NCBI GenBank assembly: GCA_022592435.1
Contig: JABYQS010000004.1
Location: 62,001 to 126,000, forward strand
From: Cerioporus squamosus
Lineage: Eukaryota; Basidiomycota; Agaricomycetes; Polyporales; Polyporaceae
Length of the DNA: 64,000 nucleotides
Direction of reading: 5' to 3'
Every line of letters starts with the position of its first letter. Position 1 is the stretch's first letter. Of the stretch, positions 9,980-20,669 are shown piece after piece. A program made the translations under genes and the position numbers. The notes below the pieces were generated by a model that saw nothing but the letters and a program-made list of their open reading frames with translations, did not search any database and was not told the origin of the DNA.

Positions 9980-12900
9980 CTAACTACACCACACTGACAC
10001 CTGTCCATCGGCACCCGCGCTGACGAGCCACGGCTGGCGCGGGACCCAGCGGACGGCGAACACGCCGAGGCCGTCCTTGACCTCGTGCCCGCGGAGAATC
10101 TTGAGCGGGACGATGAGCGGGTTCGTCATCAGGTCGTTGTACACCCGCGCGTGGAAGACCTGGATGGACCCGTCGTCGGACGACGACGCGAAGAGCGGGT
10201 AGGTGGGGTGGAAATGCACCGAGCGCAGGGCGCGCGAGTGGTACCTGGGGGAGTCAGGCAAGAAGTCAGCGGACCCGGGTGCTGTACGCGTGACGGCGGA
10301 GGAAGGATGGAAAATGACAGAACGGGTGGGAGGACGGGGGAACGGCGGATGGGATGGAAGGGAAGGAGCGGGTGCAAAGCGCAAGGGCGGCGGATAGCCG
10401 GCTCGTGCAGGGTAATTGCACGGTCGAAAATGGAGGACGATAGAGGACGTGAAAGGACCGGCCATCCGGCTCGGCGCAATGAAATGGAAGAAGCCCACAT
10501 GCGGAGGCGTGTTCGGGACACGGGAAGCGCGGCGGCATTGCCGTTGGCAGGGAAACGCAGTCGTAACGGAACACGTACCGGAGGATTTTGTAAGGTTTAT
10601 CGCTCAGCTCGAGGTCGAACCAGCACAACTTGCGGTCGTACCCTCCGACAATGAGGTGGTCCCCTGAGGGGTGCACGTCCATCGAGGATATCCAGCGGAT
10701 GCCGGGTGTCAGCGTTTTGAGGAGTTTCTGCTCCGCGAGATTGTACATCCGCACGTATCGCTGGGTCTGCAGTGCCGAGGTTCATCAGCATTCAGTCGGT
10801 CAAGTTGAGACAACGCCGTGACGTTGAGAATCGCGGATCAAGAGGAAGAGAAGAGAAGGAAAGGGCTATGCGACGTACCGCGACGAAGAAGTGCGGTTTT
10901 GAAGGGTGGAAGAGAACGAGCTGTACGGCGCCCTTGATTTTCTTGAACGGTGCCTGGGAGTGCCGACGCGAGACCTGGTGCATCCATACGCCCGCCTGGC
11001 CTTCCGCTGTATGAACAGGAGGATCCAACGTCAGTGATTCAATTCAGGTCAACGAATGAATGAAGACGGCTACGAAGCGTGCACGTACACACTGAAGCGA
11101 GGTAGTCGCCCTTGCGATGCCATACGAGCTGCTTCGGCGGCTCCGGTGATGAGGGAAGGTTGAGCGTGAGGATGGGGGTGTCGGTCGAGGACTGTGCAGC
11201 GGGCACGGAAACCCACTTGACTGGGGAAGGGACGGCGGGAGGTGGTGGAAGGTTGGCGGGTGATAGGACGTTCTGTGTTGCGGTGAGGATAGGTGCGGGA
11301 AGGTTTGGCGGGAAGAGGAAGTGTATGTGATCCTCGCTGGATGAAAGCGTTAGTACGTGCTATCCCAGGACGCACAGGGATGGCAAAAAGCAAGACATAC
11401 ATTGCAACAGCAAAGAAGCTGACGTCCGTCCTCGGACACCACTCCACGGCGCCGATCTTGCTCTTGAACGTCCACCGCTTGACCTCCTTCCCCACCATGA
11501 CCTCCCACAGCCTCACCACGCCTCCTTCATCTCCAGTCACAATCCACCCACCATCCGGGCTGACGCTCACCGTGCGCACACGTCTGCCCTCATGCGGACT
11601 TGCAAGCTCCTGTACACTGGGAACGGCTTCAGGCTGCTCGGGCTCGGGAGCTTCGGGATAAGGCTCTCCGGGTCGATCTGAAGCTTCACCCGCTGCACGC
11701 GCGGCGCGAGGTACAGGTCGAGCTGGCGGTTGAAGCGCTCCTTGATGAACTGGTCGTACGCGGGCACCAGGCGCAGTGCGGAGTACTTCTGTGGTAGGAA
11801 GTCGCGCTCGCGATCCTCGGGCTCGGTCGCCTCCCACTTCTCGCGCTCCTCCTGCGTGGGCAGGTACTCTTCTGGCGGATTGTACGACTCGGCGTGTCCT
11901 GGTAGGCGCGGTTTAGGGGCGGGAAGGGGGGCAGGAGCGTTGGAGGGCTTGTCGTTCCAGATGGGGTAGAATTGGGGTTGTGTTGATGCAGTCTTCGGTT
12001 TGTTGGGGAGAATGCGCCCTTGCCGGATGGCACGAACGATCTTCATGACCTGTTGAAACAATGGTCAGTGTGCAGTTCTTAGACTCGTAGACATTTGTCT
12101 GCGCGGAGAACATGCCTTCTGCTTCTCCCACTTGCTAGGAATCCATCTCCGCTTGGGCTCTGGAGCCGCAGAAAGAGGCATGATTTCCTCCTTGCCCTTG
12201 CCAGTGAACCATTCCACTGTAGGCTCATATGGATCGTAGCTAGCGTCTGGGTTCTCGCCCTGCTGCAACCGACGAATGATGTCCAGTTCCTCTGGTGTCA
12301 GTGGCTTGTCCATCTGCAGGTTCTTGTCGAAAGCGGATGTCCTGGAGTACGGTTAATACCTGATAGGGCGCAGCAGGGCAGGGGAGCTACACACCATGCT
12401 TCTGGGTCCTCGACGGTCTTCAGGAACTTGTCCAGTTCGTCTCCCCGGGCGGGGCGGAGGACCTTCTTGCCGTTAATATCGTAGCCTACATGCGGCAGAT
12501 CGTCGTACCAATGCATTGGGATATCCCCGACGCGGTTAGGTGTCTGTGGAGCGTGGAGCACATGTTAACCAGCCCGAAAGAGAGCAAACAAGCGTCCGTA
12601 CGTCTTCTGTGGACGAATCTGAGTCGTAGTCTGGCTCAATGTCAGGATAGACACGTTTGGGCTGCCCAGTGATGTCGGAGATAACGGTTTTCGCCTTGGG
12701 AAATATGTGCAGGTCGTCGTCCGAGGCCTCTTCGGAACTCTCGTCTTCTTCATCTTCTTCGTCTTCGTCTTCCGACTCCTCCGACTCGTCCTCGGTGTCG
12801 CTCCTCGTGTCAATCTCAGGAAACTCATCAACCACGCCGTCGTCCGACACGTCCCCTCCATCCTCGCCCTCGTCCTCACTGCTCATCTCTAGTCCGACCT

Positions 12901-12994
12901 CTTGCGGGAACGCGGCAGGCGGAGGTGCCGGTGCCTCCTCTTCTGGGGCCGCTTTCCGCTTTTTGGAGTGCCTCTTCGTGTCCACTGCGGCCAT
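9980..12994 (-). CDS. ERB1: Ribosome biogenesis protein ERB1 (BOP1 homologue)
   Basis: ERB1 is part of the PeBoW complex (with Nop7 and Ytm1) needed for 27S pre-rRNA processing and 60S assembly in the nucleolus. The start [20 protein letters not shown] leads into a long Asp/Glu/Ser-rich region. The BOP1 N-terminal domain follows: [60 protein letters not shown]. Then comes a linker with [18 protein letters not shown]. The C-terminal half is a WD40 propeller, with [60 protein letters not shown] and the last blade ending [14 protein letters not shown]. Many short introns interrupt it. The gene is head to head with ARP4. Confidence 0.95.
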
Positions 12995-13213
12995 GATAGC
13001 ACGGATGAGAAGCAGCAAAGATAGAAGCAAGCTGAGGGTTGTTCTCGCTCGGTCGAGCTCAAACACTGCAGAGTCCAAGTGCGAGCGCCTACGAAATTTC
13101 CCGTATTGCAGGCACGTGGACGTGAGCAAGTGCGCGAGATCTGATCGGGCGCGTCTTTGGGTCTCGCGTTCAACTCCTCCGAGTGCCATTTCGAACCCGA
13201 CGCGTCCACACCC
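12995..13213. promoter_or_regulatory. Shared promoter region, ERB1 / ARP4
   Basis: These 219 bp separate the two divergent start codons. An ACGCGT (MCB-like) hexamer sits at 13200-13205, just before the ARP4 start. A GATGAG core, resembling the fungal ribosome-biogenesis PAC element, lies at 13004-13009 close to ERB1. Both are short motifs and could occur by chance. Confidence 0.4.
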
Positions 13214-15024
13214 ATGCAGTCCACATCTACCAAGCCAAACTACGGAGGAGGTGCGCCAATTCCGCCAGTGCTTAGATAATGAAGACTTACACAGACTTCA
13301 GACGAGGTCGCCGCGCTCGTGCTCGACTTCGGCTCGTCCTCCCTGCGTGCGGGGTATGCTGGAGATGACGCTCCGAAGGCTATAATCCCCACTTCGTTCG
13401 GGTACATCGAAGAAGCAGCAGCCTCAAATGGAGACGTGTCTATGGGAGACGCGAATGCGCCGGAGGGTGAGCAGCCGCAAGCACCTAAAGGCAAGGCCAA
13501 GCTATATATCGGGCAGAACGGTCCTTCTCTTTGGCGGAGCGGGATGCAGGTTGGGAACCCCATGAATGACGGCCTCAGTGCGTGTTCCTTCACTTACAAC
13601 TCACGCCTTTCTTGACGAATGAAGGACTATGCTAGTCCAGAACTTCGACGCTGTTCCGCCACTCGTCAGTCACGCCCTCAACGAAGTCATGCGATGCAAT
13701 GCTGCCGAGCATCCAGTACTTGTGACGGAAGCGGCGTGGAATACAGCAGCAAACAGAGAAAGAATGGCGGAGATCATGTTCGAGGAGTTCCAGGTCCCCG
13801 CATTCTACATCGCGAACACCGGTGTGCTCAACGCGTCCGTATGCTCCGCATCCCTTCTTTGGAATATATGTTCAACGTCCTGCGTAGATTTGCTGCAGGG
13901 AAAGGCTCAGCACTTGTGATTGACATCGGCCAGTCAACAGCTAGTGTCACGCCTGTAGTTGACGGTTTCGTCTTGAGGAAAGGTATGTTGCTTGCGTTCT
14001 GATGTTTGGTATACATCACTCAGTTCGAGCCCTAGGGTTGCAGCACTGTGCTCTACCACAATTGGTACACGCACATGCAAGACACCTACTCACAAGCCCT
14101 ACGGCGACTCGCCCAGGCATCCAACTCATTCCACACCAACTAATTGCTAGCAAAACTGTATGTGTCATACCAGTACAGAGTCTCCCTCGCTTACACATCA
14201 TGCATTGGAACAAATCAGCCCGTCGATGTTGGGGTCCAGCCCAAATTCACGCTGCGCGAGGATCGTGTCGCGGGTACTACCGATAGTTGGCGCGCGTGGG
14301 CTGAAGCACATGAAGTCGACGAGTGGATTCAGAGCGTTGGAGGGTGTCTTGTGCAAGGCTGGAACGAACAGTTCGCGCAACAGCAGGGACCGCGTCATTA
14401 CGAGTTCCCTACCGGGTACAACAACTACTTCACCGGTCTCGAGCGATTCGCTGTCGGCGAGCAGTTCTTCACACACTCTACTCAACTTCAGGTATGTGCC
14501 CTCATTTTTACCCAGTCGCGCTTACTGACGTGCTTCGTTATATGTTCGACTTCGTACTTGCTGGCACGAAGGCGTCGAACCCGAATCTGCCCAAAACAAT
14601 CCCGTCGCTCATCATGAGTTCCATTGGCCAGACCGACCTCGATCTACGCCAAGTTCTACTTGGAAACGTCGTCCTCACCGGCGGTGGAAGCCTGTTTGCT
14701 GGCTTCGCAGACCGGCTCGCTACGGAGATGTCAAGACAGTTCCCCCATGTAAGGTTTCACTACCTTGTATCTGGCGGTGCTCCATGCTGATGGGTGGGCA
14801 GGTAAAAATTCACGCACCCGGAAACCCGACCGAGAGACGATACGGGGGTTGGCTCGGAGGAAGCATCCTCGCGAGTCTAGGGACGTTCCACCAATTGTGG
14901 ATCAGCAAGGAGGAGTGGCAGGTGCGTCTTCAGCAGTGCTGCGTTGGCGGAGGCTTGCTGATGCCAATGTGGCTGCATACATCAGGAGCATGGAAAGGCT
15001 ATTGTCGGTCAGAGGTGCAAGTGA
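13214..15024 (+). CDS. ARP4: Actin-related protein 4 (ARP4/BAF53-type)
   Basis: ARP4 is a nuclear actin-related protein shared by the NuA4 acetyltransferase and the INO80 and SWR1 remodellers. The first exon (13214-13250) joins the second at 13302 to read [20 protein letters not shown], followed by [20 protein letters not shown], the actin phosphate-1 region. Later exons give [44 protein letters not shown] (phosphate-2 loop), [30 protein letters not shown] and [20 protein letters not shown]. The last exon (14986-15024) gives [12 protein letters not shown], matching the family C-terminus. About nine introns are present, and the acceptor choice at 13302 is fixed by phase. The exon near 14035-14080 is the least certain part. 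Confidence 0.95.
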
Positions 15025-15440
15025 GCGCAGCTCCCATACAGAGCGGAGCACGCGGTCGTGTATCCCCAGGTCATGGTTCCGCAGTCAAGACGAACGGTCC
15101 CATTGTGTTCAACAGGTTTCACGCAATGCCTATATGTATGTACTCCTGGTGGATGGCGATCCACAGCACGCTCCCATATACAGTACGAGCAAAATCTCAC
15201 GAGGTGAAGCTACCAGAGTACTGTGGAAGAGGTAGGAAATCGAGATACGCTCGTTGTGTCGTTAAGCTGCTCGAGTGTTGACCAGTCTGCGGATGCTCAT
15301 GCCGCGGCAAAGGCGAGATATCCTCGCGATCGTCCAAATATTGTACTACATCGCTCCTTCCCTAAGCCACTTTTCAGGATGTAACCCTGGCAGTGGTACA
15401 TACATAGACCTTACTATTAGGCTCCAGCGTTGAAGGGCAA

Positions 15441-15510
15441 GGTGGTCATTCCCAGGGTCGAACCCGCCGTAGGCGGGCCGCCCGGCGCTTCTGAGCGCTA
15501 AATAACCACC
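15441..15510 (-). repeat. tRNA-like / SINE-head-like element
   Basis: Read on the minus strand, these 70 bases start GGTGGTTATT and end AATGACCACC, which pair over ten positions with one G-T wobble. Inside lie TAGCGCTCAGA, resembling a Pol III A box, and GGTTCGACCCT at 15454-15464, close to the B-box consensus GGTTCGANTCC. A perfect CCCGCC-GTA-GGCGGG hairpin occupies 15463-15477. The spacing is that of a tRNA gene, but the T-arm does not fold normally: three extra bases lie between the T-stem and the acceptor strand. It is therefore more likely a decayed tRNA or a tRNA-derived SINE head than a working tRNA. Confidence 0.4.
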
Positions 15511-15532
15511 CAGGGTCGCTCCAGAGTCTTTC

Positions 15533-15571
15533 ATCTTATCTTGTCCTTATCGAATCTTATCCCATCTTATC
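15533..15571 (-). promoter_or_regulatory. Cluster of GATAAG boxes
   Basis: Within about 39 bp the minus strand carries four GATAAG motifs (plus-strand CTTATC), the binding core of fungal GATA factors. They lie about 300 bp upstream of the YIPF gene. Clustering makes function more likely than for a single site, but no binding is shown. Confidence 0.4.
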
Positions 15572-15655
15572 GCGTTTCTGGCTGCCTTCAAGCCTCCTGC
15601 ACGAGCGCCTATCTGGTGCTTGGGGTTAGGGCTGAAGTGGTCTGTAGGACCAGTT

Positions 15656-15673
15656 CCGACCACTAGTGGTCGG
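15656..15673. promoter_or_regulatory. Perfect 18-bp palindrome
   Basis: The sequence CCGACCACTAGTGGTCGG is its own reverse complement over 18 bp. CCG...CGG half-sites are typical of Zn2Cys6 dimer sites, which fits an operator-like element, but the factor is unknown. Confidence 0.45.
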
Positions 15674-15714
15674 ACCCTCGGAATGGCGGAGCTTCCCGTT
15701 GAAGCTTTGAAGTC

Positions 15715-15729
15715 ACGTCACAGTGACGT
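15715..15729. promoter_or_regulatory. CRE-like inverted repeat
   Basis: ACGTCAC-A-GTGACGT is a perfect inverted repeat around one base. Each arm contains the ACGTCA/TGACGT core bound by bZIP (ATF/CREB) factors. It lies 143 bp before the YIPF start codon. Confidence 0.4.
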
Positions 15730-15871
15730 TACCGGCGTACTTGTCGAAGTCCCAGCTTGGTCCGAGTCCCAGCTCGTACTACTACTACTTGGATCTTAAG
15801 TATACCACCAGGATCATCCCTGCCTATCTCTCCTCTCCACATCTGACCATCATCTTGAGCTTTGAAAGACC

Positions 15872-17098
15872 ATGGCGTATGTGCAAATAGAGGCAGATGA
15901 GGTAGGACGCACCACTATGGGTCCATGATAATTGCTTTGGCTCATGTTACTCTACTGCGTTTCAGAGGATAGAGGAAGGCCCAGAACGCCTTCAGTTTCA
16001 ATGTATGCGAGCGAGCGCACAGAAAGCACGAATATGAGGACTGAGAAATTGTTGGTTGAGCAGCATTCTTGGGGACGGACGCGCGTGCAGCGAACCAGGG
16101 CAGCAATGCATCTCGAGGTGCGCAATTCTACTCCCCGATCATCCTCGAAGCCATCCTGACGCGTATGGGGAACATCGGACAGGCTTCATATCTGACGGGC
16201 CCAAAAGCTCTAGCTTCTGGCAGCTCGAGTATTACCAGCCCTACTTCGATGTAGACACCAAGACGGTAAGTCGCTGCCTTCCGCCACAATTCTCGACCAC
16301 TCTATTCCTTCCTTTCCATCCTGCGAGGCTCACATGGTATTGCGAACCCGACACACTAGGTCATCCGGCGATGCTATACAACACTCCTTCCCCGCTCGCC
16401 GAATTATCTATCTGCGCACCTGACGCCTAACGCAGACCTCTACGGACCCTTCTGGACGCTCACTACTCTTATTTTCGCACTCTTCGTCTGTTCCTCACTC
16501 GCATCATCCATCGCCGCATGGCTGTCAAATCCCACTGACGCGTCTGCCGCGATCCTTGAGTATGATTTCGGTCTGCTCTCCACGGCCGTGGGGCTCGTCT
16601 ACTCGTACGGGATCGGCGTACCAGTTCTTCTCTGGCTCGCATTGCGATACCTCGGCGTAGGCGAGTGGAGCGTTGTTGAGGCTGTCGCGGTGTGGGGGTA
16701 TGGTCAATTCGTGTGGATACCTGTCGCGGTACGTCAATCATCCCTGCACACGTTTCCTCGCCAACGTCGCGCTGACATCCACCCAGCTCTTGTGCGTGAT
16801 TCCGATCCCCATCGTACGCTGGGTCCTCGTCGGCCTTGCATTTTTGGCCTCGGGGTGGTTCCTCGTTGCCAACGTATACCCTATACTCGCCACGGTACGT
16901 GTCGCATGTCGCCGCGCGCACATTCACCGCTGATACCCTCATCAGGCTGACGCCAAGCCGGTGCGGCTCATCATTATTCTGCTCGCTGTCTTGCATGCCG
17001 CAGTTGCCCTGTGCTTCAAGATCCTCTTCTTCAGCTACTATATCGTCAGCGAGGTTGGCCCGCAGGATCCTATTCCTCCTGTCGAGGGTTCCTTATGA
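15872..17098 (+). CDS. Yip1-domain membrane protein, YIPF1/2-like
   Basis: YIPF proteins are multi-pass Golgi/endosomal proteins that interact with Rab GTPases. The spliced start (15872-15901, 15966-16002, 16064-16117, 16183-16265) reads MAYVQIEADE, then LQFQSFLGTDARAANQGS and FWQLEYYQPYFDVDTKT. The next exon gives NADLYGPFWTLTTLIFALFV. The EYYQ-F-DVDT and DLYGPFW blocks are characteristic of YIPF1/2. Five hydrophobic segments follow: TLTTLIFALFVCSS, LLSTAVGLVYSYGIGVPVLL, VEAVAVWGYGQFVWIPVA, VRWVLVGLAFLASGWFLVAN and LIIILLAVLHAAVALCF. The protein ends PQDPIPPVEGSL. It converges with the rhomboid gene, leaving 145 bp between stops. Confidence 0.9.
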
Positions 17099-17243
17099 GC
17101 CTTCACTCTATTCGGATAGCACTAAATTATTATGCATCTAGTTTACATTGGCTGCGGTTTGGGGTGAGCGGTGTGCTGTGCATAGATGGACGAATGGTCA
17201 ACAGTAGGAGCGCGACAAAGACTCGCGGAACGTATAGTCTCCT

Positions 17244-18462
17244 TCAGAAGATTCTGAAGCGCCTTGCAATGAAGTATCCGATGCCAGCCAGCAATCCTCC
17301 AATGTGACCAGCGGTGTCAGTGCCCGAACGCTACAACCGTACGCGTAAGTCTTGGGGAGACGGGGCATGCATGAGACAGGCTCACCTGATGATTTACGGC
17401 GCTGTAGCCATCATAGAGGAATATACCGGTCACCATGGCCCAAGCTGGCATCGGGACGATGCCAAACAGTAGGAATGTCGAGTTGGGTGCCACGCATGCA
17501 AAGAACGAGATGACGGAATAGATGGCACCGCTCGCACCGTGGGCACCAGACCTCTGTGGTTGTCCGCTGCGTTGTGTGTAGTTGCGCCACGCGATACCCG
17601 CCAAGCTTGCTACGATGCCACCTGTCATGTACACTGGTGAGACCCAATGGAACAGGCACGCGACCGTAAGCCGGAGGACTAATGAACTGGGCACGCACCT
17701 CCGAGATAGAGCCCGAGGAAACTCACGTTCCCTAGCATCCCAAGAACATGGGGCGCCATGAAGTAGAAGGTGAAGCCGTTGAAGAGCAGGTGCATGCTGT
17801 CTTCATGCGAGAAGCAGGACGTGAGCAAGGTGTAACTGTGGCATGTCTTAGCGCACTATCACGGACGGGAAACAGCAGTTGCATACCATCGGTCCAACGA
17901 CAGACTACTCGAGGTCGCAATGAAGTGCTTTCTCATCCACAAGTACGAAGATGGGTCGCCCGTGCTTTGCTACGAGGGCCCTCGCGAAGCATTAGATTAC
18001 TGACAAGACCCAGACAACATCCGCACTCACGTATTTGATCCACGCAAGGTTCCAGGACGCAAACACAAGCCCATTCAGCCCCATAATTCCCCAGAAGATA
18101 GCGTTGTTCGGGATTGCGTTTATGCGGTCACGGAATCGCTGCCATGGGCCTTGCGATCCACCGCCGCCGCCGCCGCCATAACCGTAGCCCCCACTCGATC
18201 CCCTAGAGATGCCGCTCCTGTGCGTTGCTGCTGATACTTTGCTGGAGACGAACTTCCAGATAGACTGTTCGCTGGAGGCTGGAGAGATCGCCCGGACGAG
18301 TGTCACGGGCTGGTGGAAGGACCTCGAGCTGAGCGCGATGTGTCGCGGCGTAGATGCGCAGAACCTAGGCCTTAGCCAAGCTCCATGGAGCGAAGATGTA
18401 GAGAAAGGCTTGTTAGATGCAAGGAGGGGAGAGATGGAGAGTAAAGATCGTTTCGTGGCCAT
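17244..18462 (-). CDS. PCP1: Mitochondrial rhomboid protease (Pcp1/PARL type)
   Basis: This intramembrane serine protease of the inner mitochondrial membrane should process Mgm1/OPA1-type substrates. The N-terminus MATKRSLLSISPLLASNKPF is a typical presequence, followed by a Gly-rich stretch with a GGGGGGG run. The rhomboid core reads WYTLLTSCFSHEDSMHLLFN and FTFYFMAPHVLGMLG. The catalytic serine is in HGASGAIYSVISFFA, and the catalytic histidine is in the last helix, TAGHIGGLLAGIGYFIARR. Introns fall after WIKY and LDRW, after LGN, and before the last exon. The Ser/His dyad is intact. The gene is divergent from the TRAPP subunit gene with 231 bp between starts. Confidence 0.93.
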
Positions 18463-18693
18463 GTTCGCCGTACACGGTGAGTGTCACTGACTGAGGCAGG
18501 TTCAAGTTGTCCAGCAGGCGGCTGAGGTTCAGTAAATCTCAGATCAGAGATCTGGCGGGCCGCGTCGACGTTCGGCTAGTAAGACACGTGGTGGGAAAGT
18601 GCGATCGTCTCTACGTACACCAACTTTACACCAAATGTCTACTACTACTGAGTCTCTTACGACCTTCCTCTCTTCCACCCAACATCCACCAGC

Positions 18694-19584
18694 ATGTCCC
18701 ACCATCTCTTCTTGCTATCGCCATCGGATACCCCTCTGTACAGCTTGGTCCACTATTCGTCAAAGCCAGCGCAGACGACCTCCTCACCCTTGGCTTCGAA
18801 TCTTCCCTCGAACTGGTCTTCCTCTGTGTTCGCTGGAACCTTCAACGCTCTGTCTGGGGCGACAAGCGCAAGTCAGGCGCAGCAGGCGCAAGGAGGTGCT
18901 GCGAGAATAGGTGGCAGCGCGGACAGGCGGCACGTCATACAGATGATCGCGAACGCAAGTCTGGATGCAATAGAGGAGGTGATGCGCAAGGATAGCGTAA
19001 TGTTCGTATATCCCTCGCTTTGCACTGGTTCCTTCTAAACGAGTGCGTATCATGCCACCTATGGGTATTCCAAGACCGTGCTGCCTTGCCCGTGGTCTCC
19101 TTCCTAGCTCTGAACTAGGACCTCATCCTGGACATTTCTGGCAGTTCGCATCTCCGTTCCGCGACAACACCGTGATCTTGCCAGGCACATTACGAGTCAG
19201 CTAACGCACCCCATGCACCTGCAGGTATTTGAAATCCGTGGACAAGTTCAACGAGTGGACTGTATCTGCCTTTGTAACACCCGGAAGTACGCGCTCATTC
19301 ATATGGTCTAACGACGCAGGTGATCAACAACAGGCTGTTCCCGTAGACATGAAGTTCGTGCTGTTGCACGAGTCCCGTAACGACGACGGGATCAAGGCGT
19401 TCTTCAATGATGTTTGGGAGTTGTATGTCAAGGTGAGCAGTACCGCCTCCTCGCAGGGGTGTCCGGAGGCCTCACTGACTACCAATCGTAGACGATGCTC
19501 AACCCATTTCATACGGCCCATACGCCCATACGGAGCTCGGTCTTCGACGCTCGAGTGAGGGCCAGTGCGAAGAAGTACCTCTAG
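18694..19584 (+). CDS. TRS20: TRAPP complex subunit Trs20 / sedlin (TRAPPC2)
   Basis: Trs20 is a core adaptor of the TRAPP complexes that activate Ypt1/Rab1 in ER-Golgi traffic and autophagy. Exons are 18694-19001, 19225-19432 and 19492-19584. The N-terminal longin-like part begins [20 protein letters not shown] and has a low-complexity Gln/Ala/Gly loop. The sedlin signature is [20 protein letters not shown], then [34 protein letters not shown] and a C-terminus [20 protein letters not shown]. The first intron is 223 nt, long for this locus. A 33-nt segment with GTACGC...CTAAC...GCAG ends could be a minute in-frame intron or coding sequence. Unspliced, the protein is 202 residues, somewhat longer than usual. 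Confidence 0.93.
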
Positions 19585-19692
19585 TACAACGTATCTCTAG
19601 TCGCTGGGCAAGTCTAGGCCTACCTCGCTCGTATTCCGAGGTTCGCGTCGGGCTGCGCTCCGGTTGCCGTATGCCCGCGGTGGTGGCAGGCA

Positions 19693-20111
19693 TTACAGAC
19701 AAATGTTTTTCAGGATGTCATTAGGTATGCGGACTTTCACGTCTACCTGGGATGAAGGTTTGACGTCGATGTATTGTAGATCACCGCGAGGAGTCTCGAG
19801 CTGTGCCTGTACTGCTACTTGGGGAGCGTCCGACACGCCGACCACGCGACTGACACAGTGTTCCACGTAATGTCGTGGGCTCTCCTGTCTTACTAGAAGG
19901 CTTGGAATGTGAGCGAGACCGAGATGTTCCGGACAAAAGGGCGTTGTGCGTGGACCACCGCGTCAACCGTTCTATTGTTTTCACGCATGGCCGGTACGGG
20001 GTCCTCGTCCGCGAGGGAAGGCGAGGACTCAGCAGCACAATTGCGAGCTGTTCTTACGGACTCAGTTACGAAGTGTAGGCAATCGTACTGGATGAATAGG
20101 ACGGACATCAT
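19693..20111 (-). CDS. Unknown 124-residue protein, two exons
   Basis: I do not recognise this family. Exon 1 (20111-19894) begins MMSVLFIQYDCLHFVTESV and ends SVSLTFQAFY. A 44-nt intron (19893-19850, GTAAGA...GTCAG) joins it in phase 2 to exon 2, which reads RVVGVSDAPQVAVQAQLETP, contains LQYIDVKPSSQVDVKVRIPN and ends DILKNICL at TAA 19693-19695. Both exons have alternating hydrophobic residues that suggest a beta-rich fold. No signal or membrane segment is seen. The clean splice and sensible composition on both sides support a real gene. It converges with TRS20 (108 bp) and diverges from the Gln-rich gene at 20670. Confidence 0.55.
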
Positions 20112-20669
20112 ATAGCAGAGCGAGACACGTGGACGGCGGCGTCAGAGCGGACTGATGTGTGCGTGGGGTGGTCGGGGTCCGGGGGCGATGGCGATACCTG
20201 GAGCGCGGCGGCGGAGCCCTGATATTTGCCGTCTCTCTCTCTCAGACTCCTTGGTGGCTCCTCCTTTTCTCTTGTCTCTCTCGCTCTCTCTTCACCTTCT
20301 ATCCTATATATCTTTACATACGCGCCAAGTTCTTTCCTCGGCCATCTCACTCTAATCGCCCTCAAGGCCTTCTCTTCAAGCCAACCCGCAGCACGCTGCA
20401 AAACCACACTCTGTTCACCGCGAAGATCTAGGAGAGAGCTAGACGTGTCCATCCTACTGCCCCATCCCGATATCACCAAGGAACATCCACTCCAGGTGCG
20501 AACGAACCTCACTATGTTGTGCGGGAAATTGGCCTGACAGGTTGGGTTGCATCCGCCCTCCAGCTGTACTTTTCCCTCCATTTACTCCCCGCCCTCCACG
20601 CTCGAATACCGCCCATCGAACCGGAATCACACCACAAGCCTTTCATATCCCTTGACCTTCTCGCACGAA
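20112..20669. promoter_or_regulatory. Divergent spacer with pyrimidine tracts
   Basis: No gene is supported. The interval includes long CT-rich runs around 20228-20300 and 20540-20600, typical of basidiomycete core promoters and 5' UTRs, upstream of the plus-strand gene. Confidence 0.5.

Larger units (their letters stand above)
15025..15871. other. 847-bp spacer with tRNA-like hairpin, GATA cluster and palindromes
   Basis: No protein gene is visible. The interval is unusually structured: a tRNA-sized inverted-repeat element (15441-15510), repeated GATAAG boxes on the minus strand (15533-15571) and two strong palindromes (15656-15673, 15715-15729). It is the only upstream sequence of the YIPF gene. 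Confidence 0.6.
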
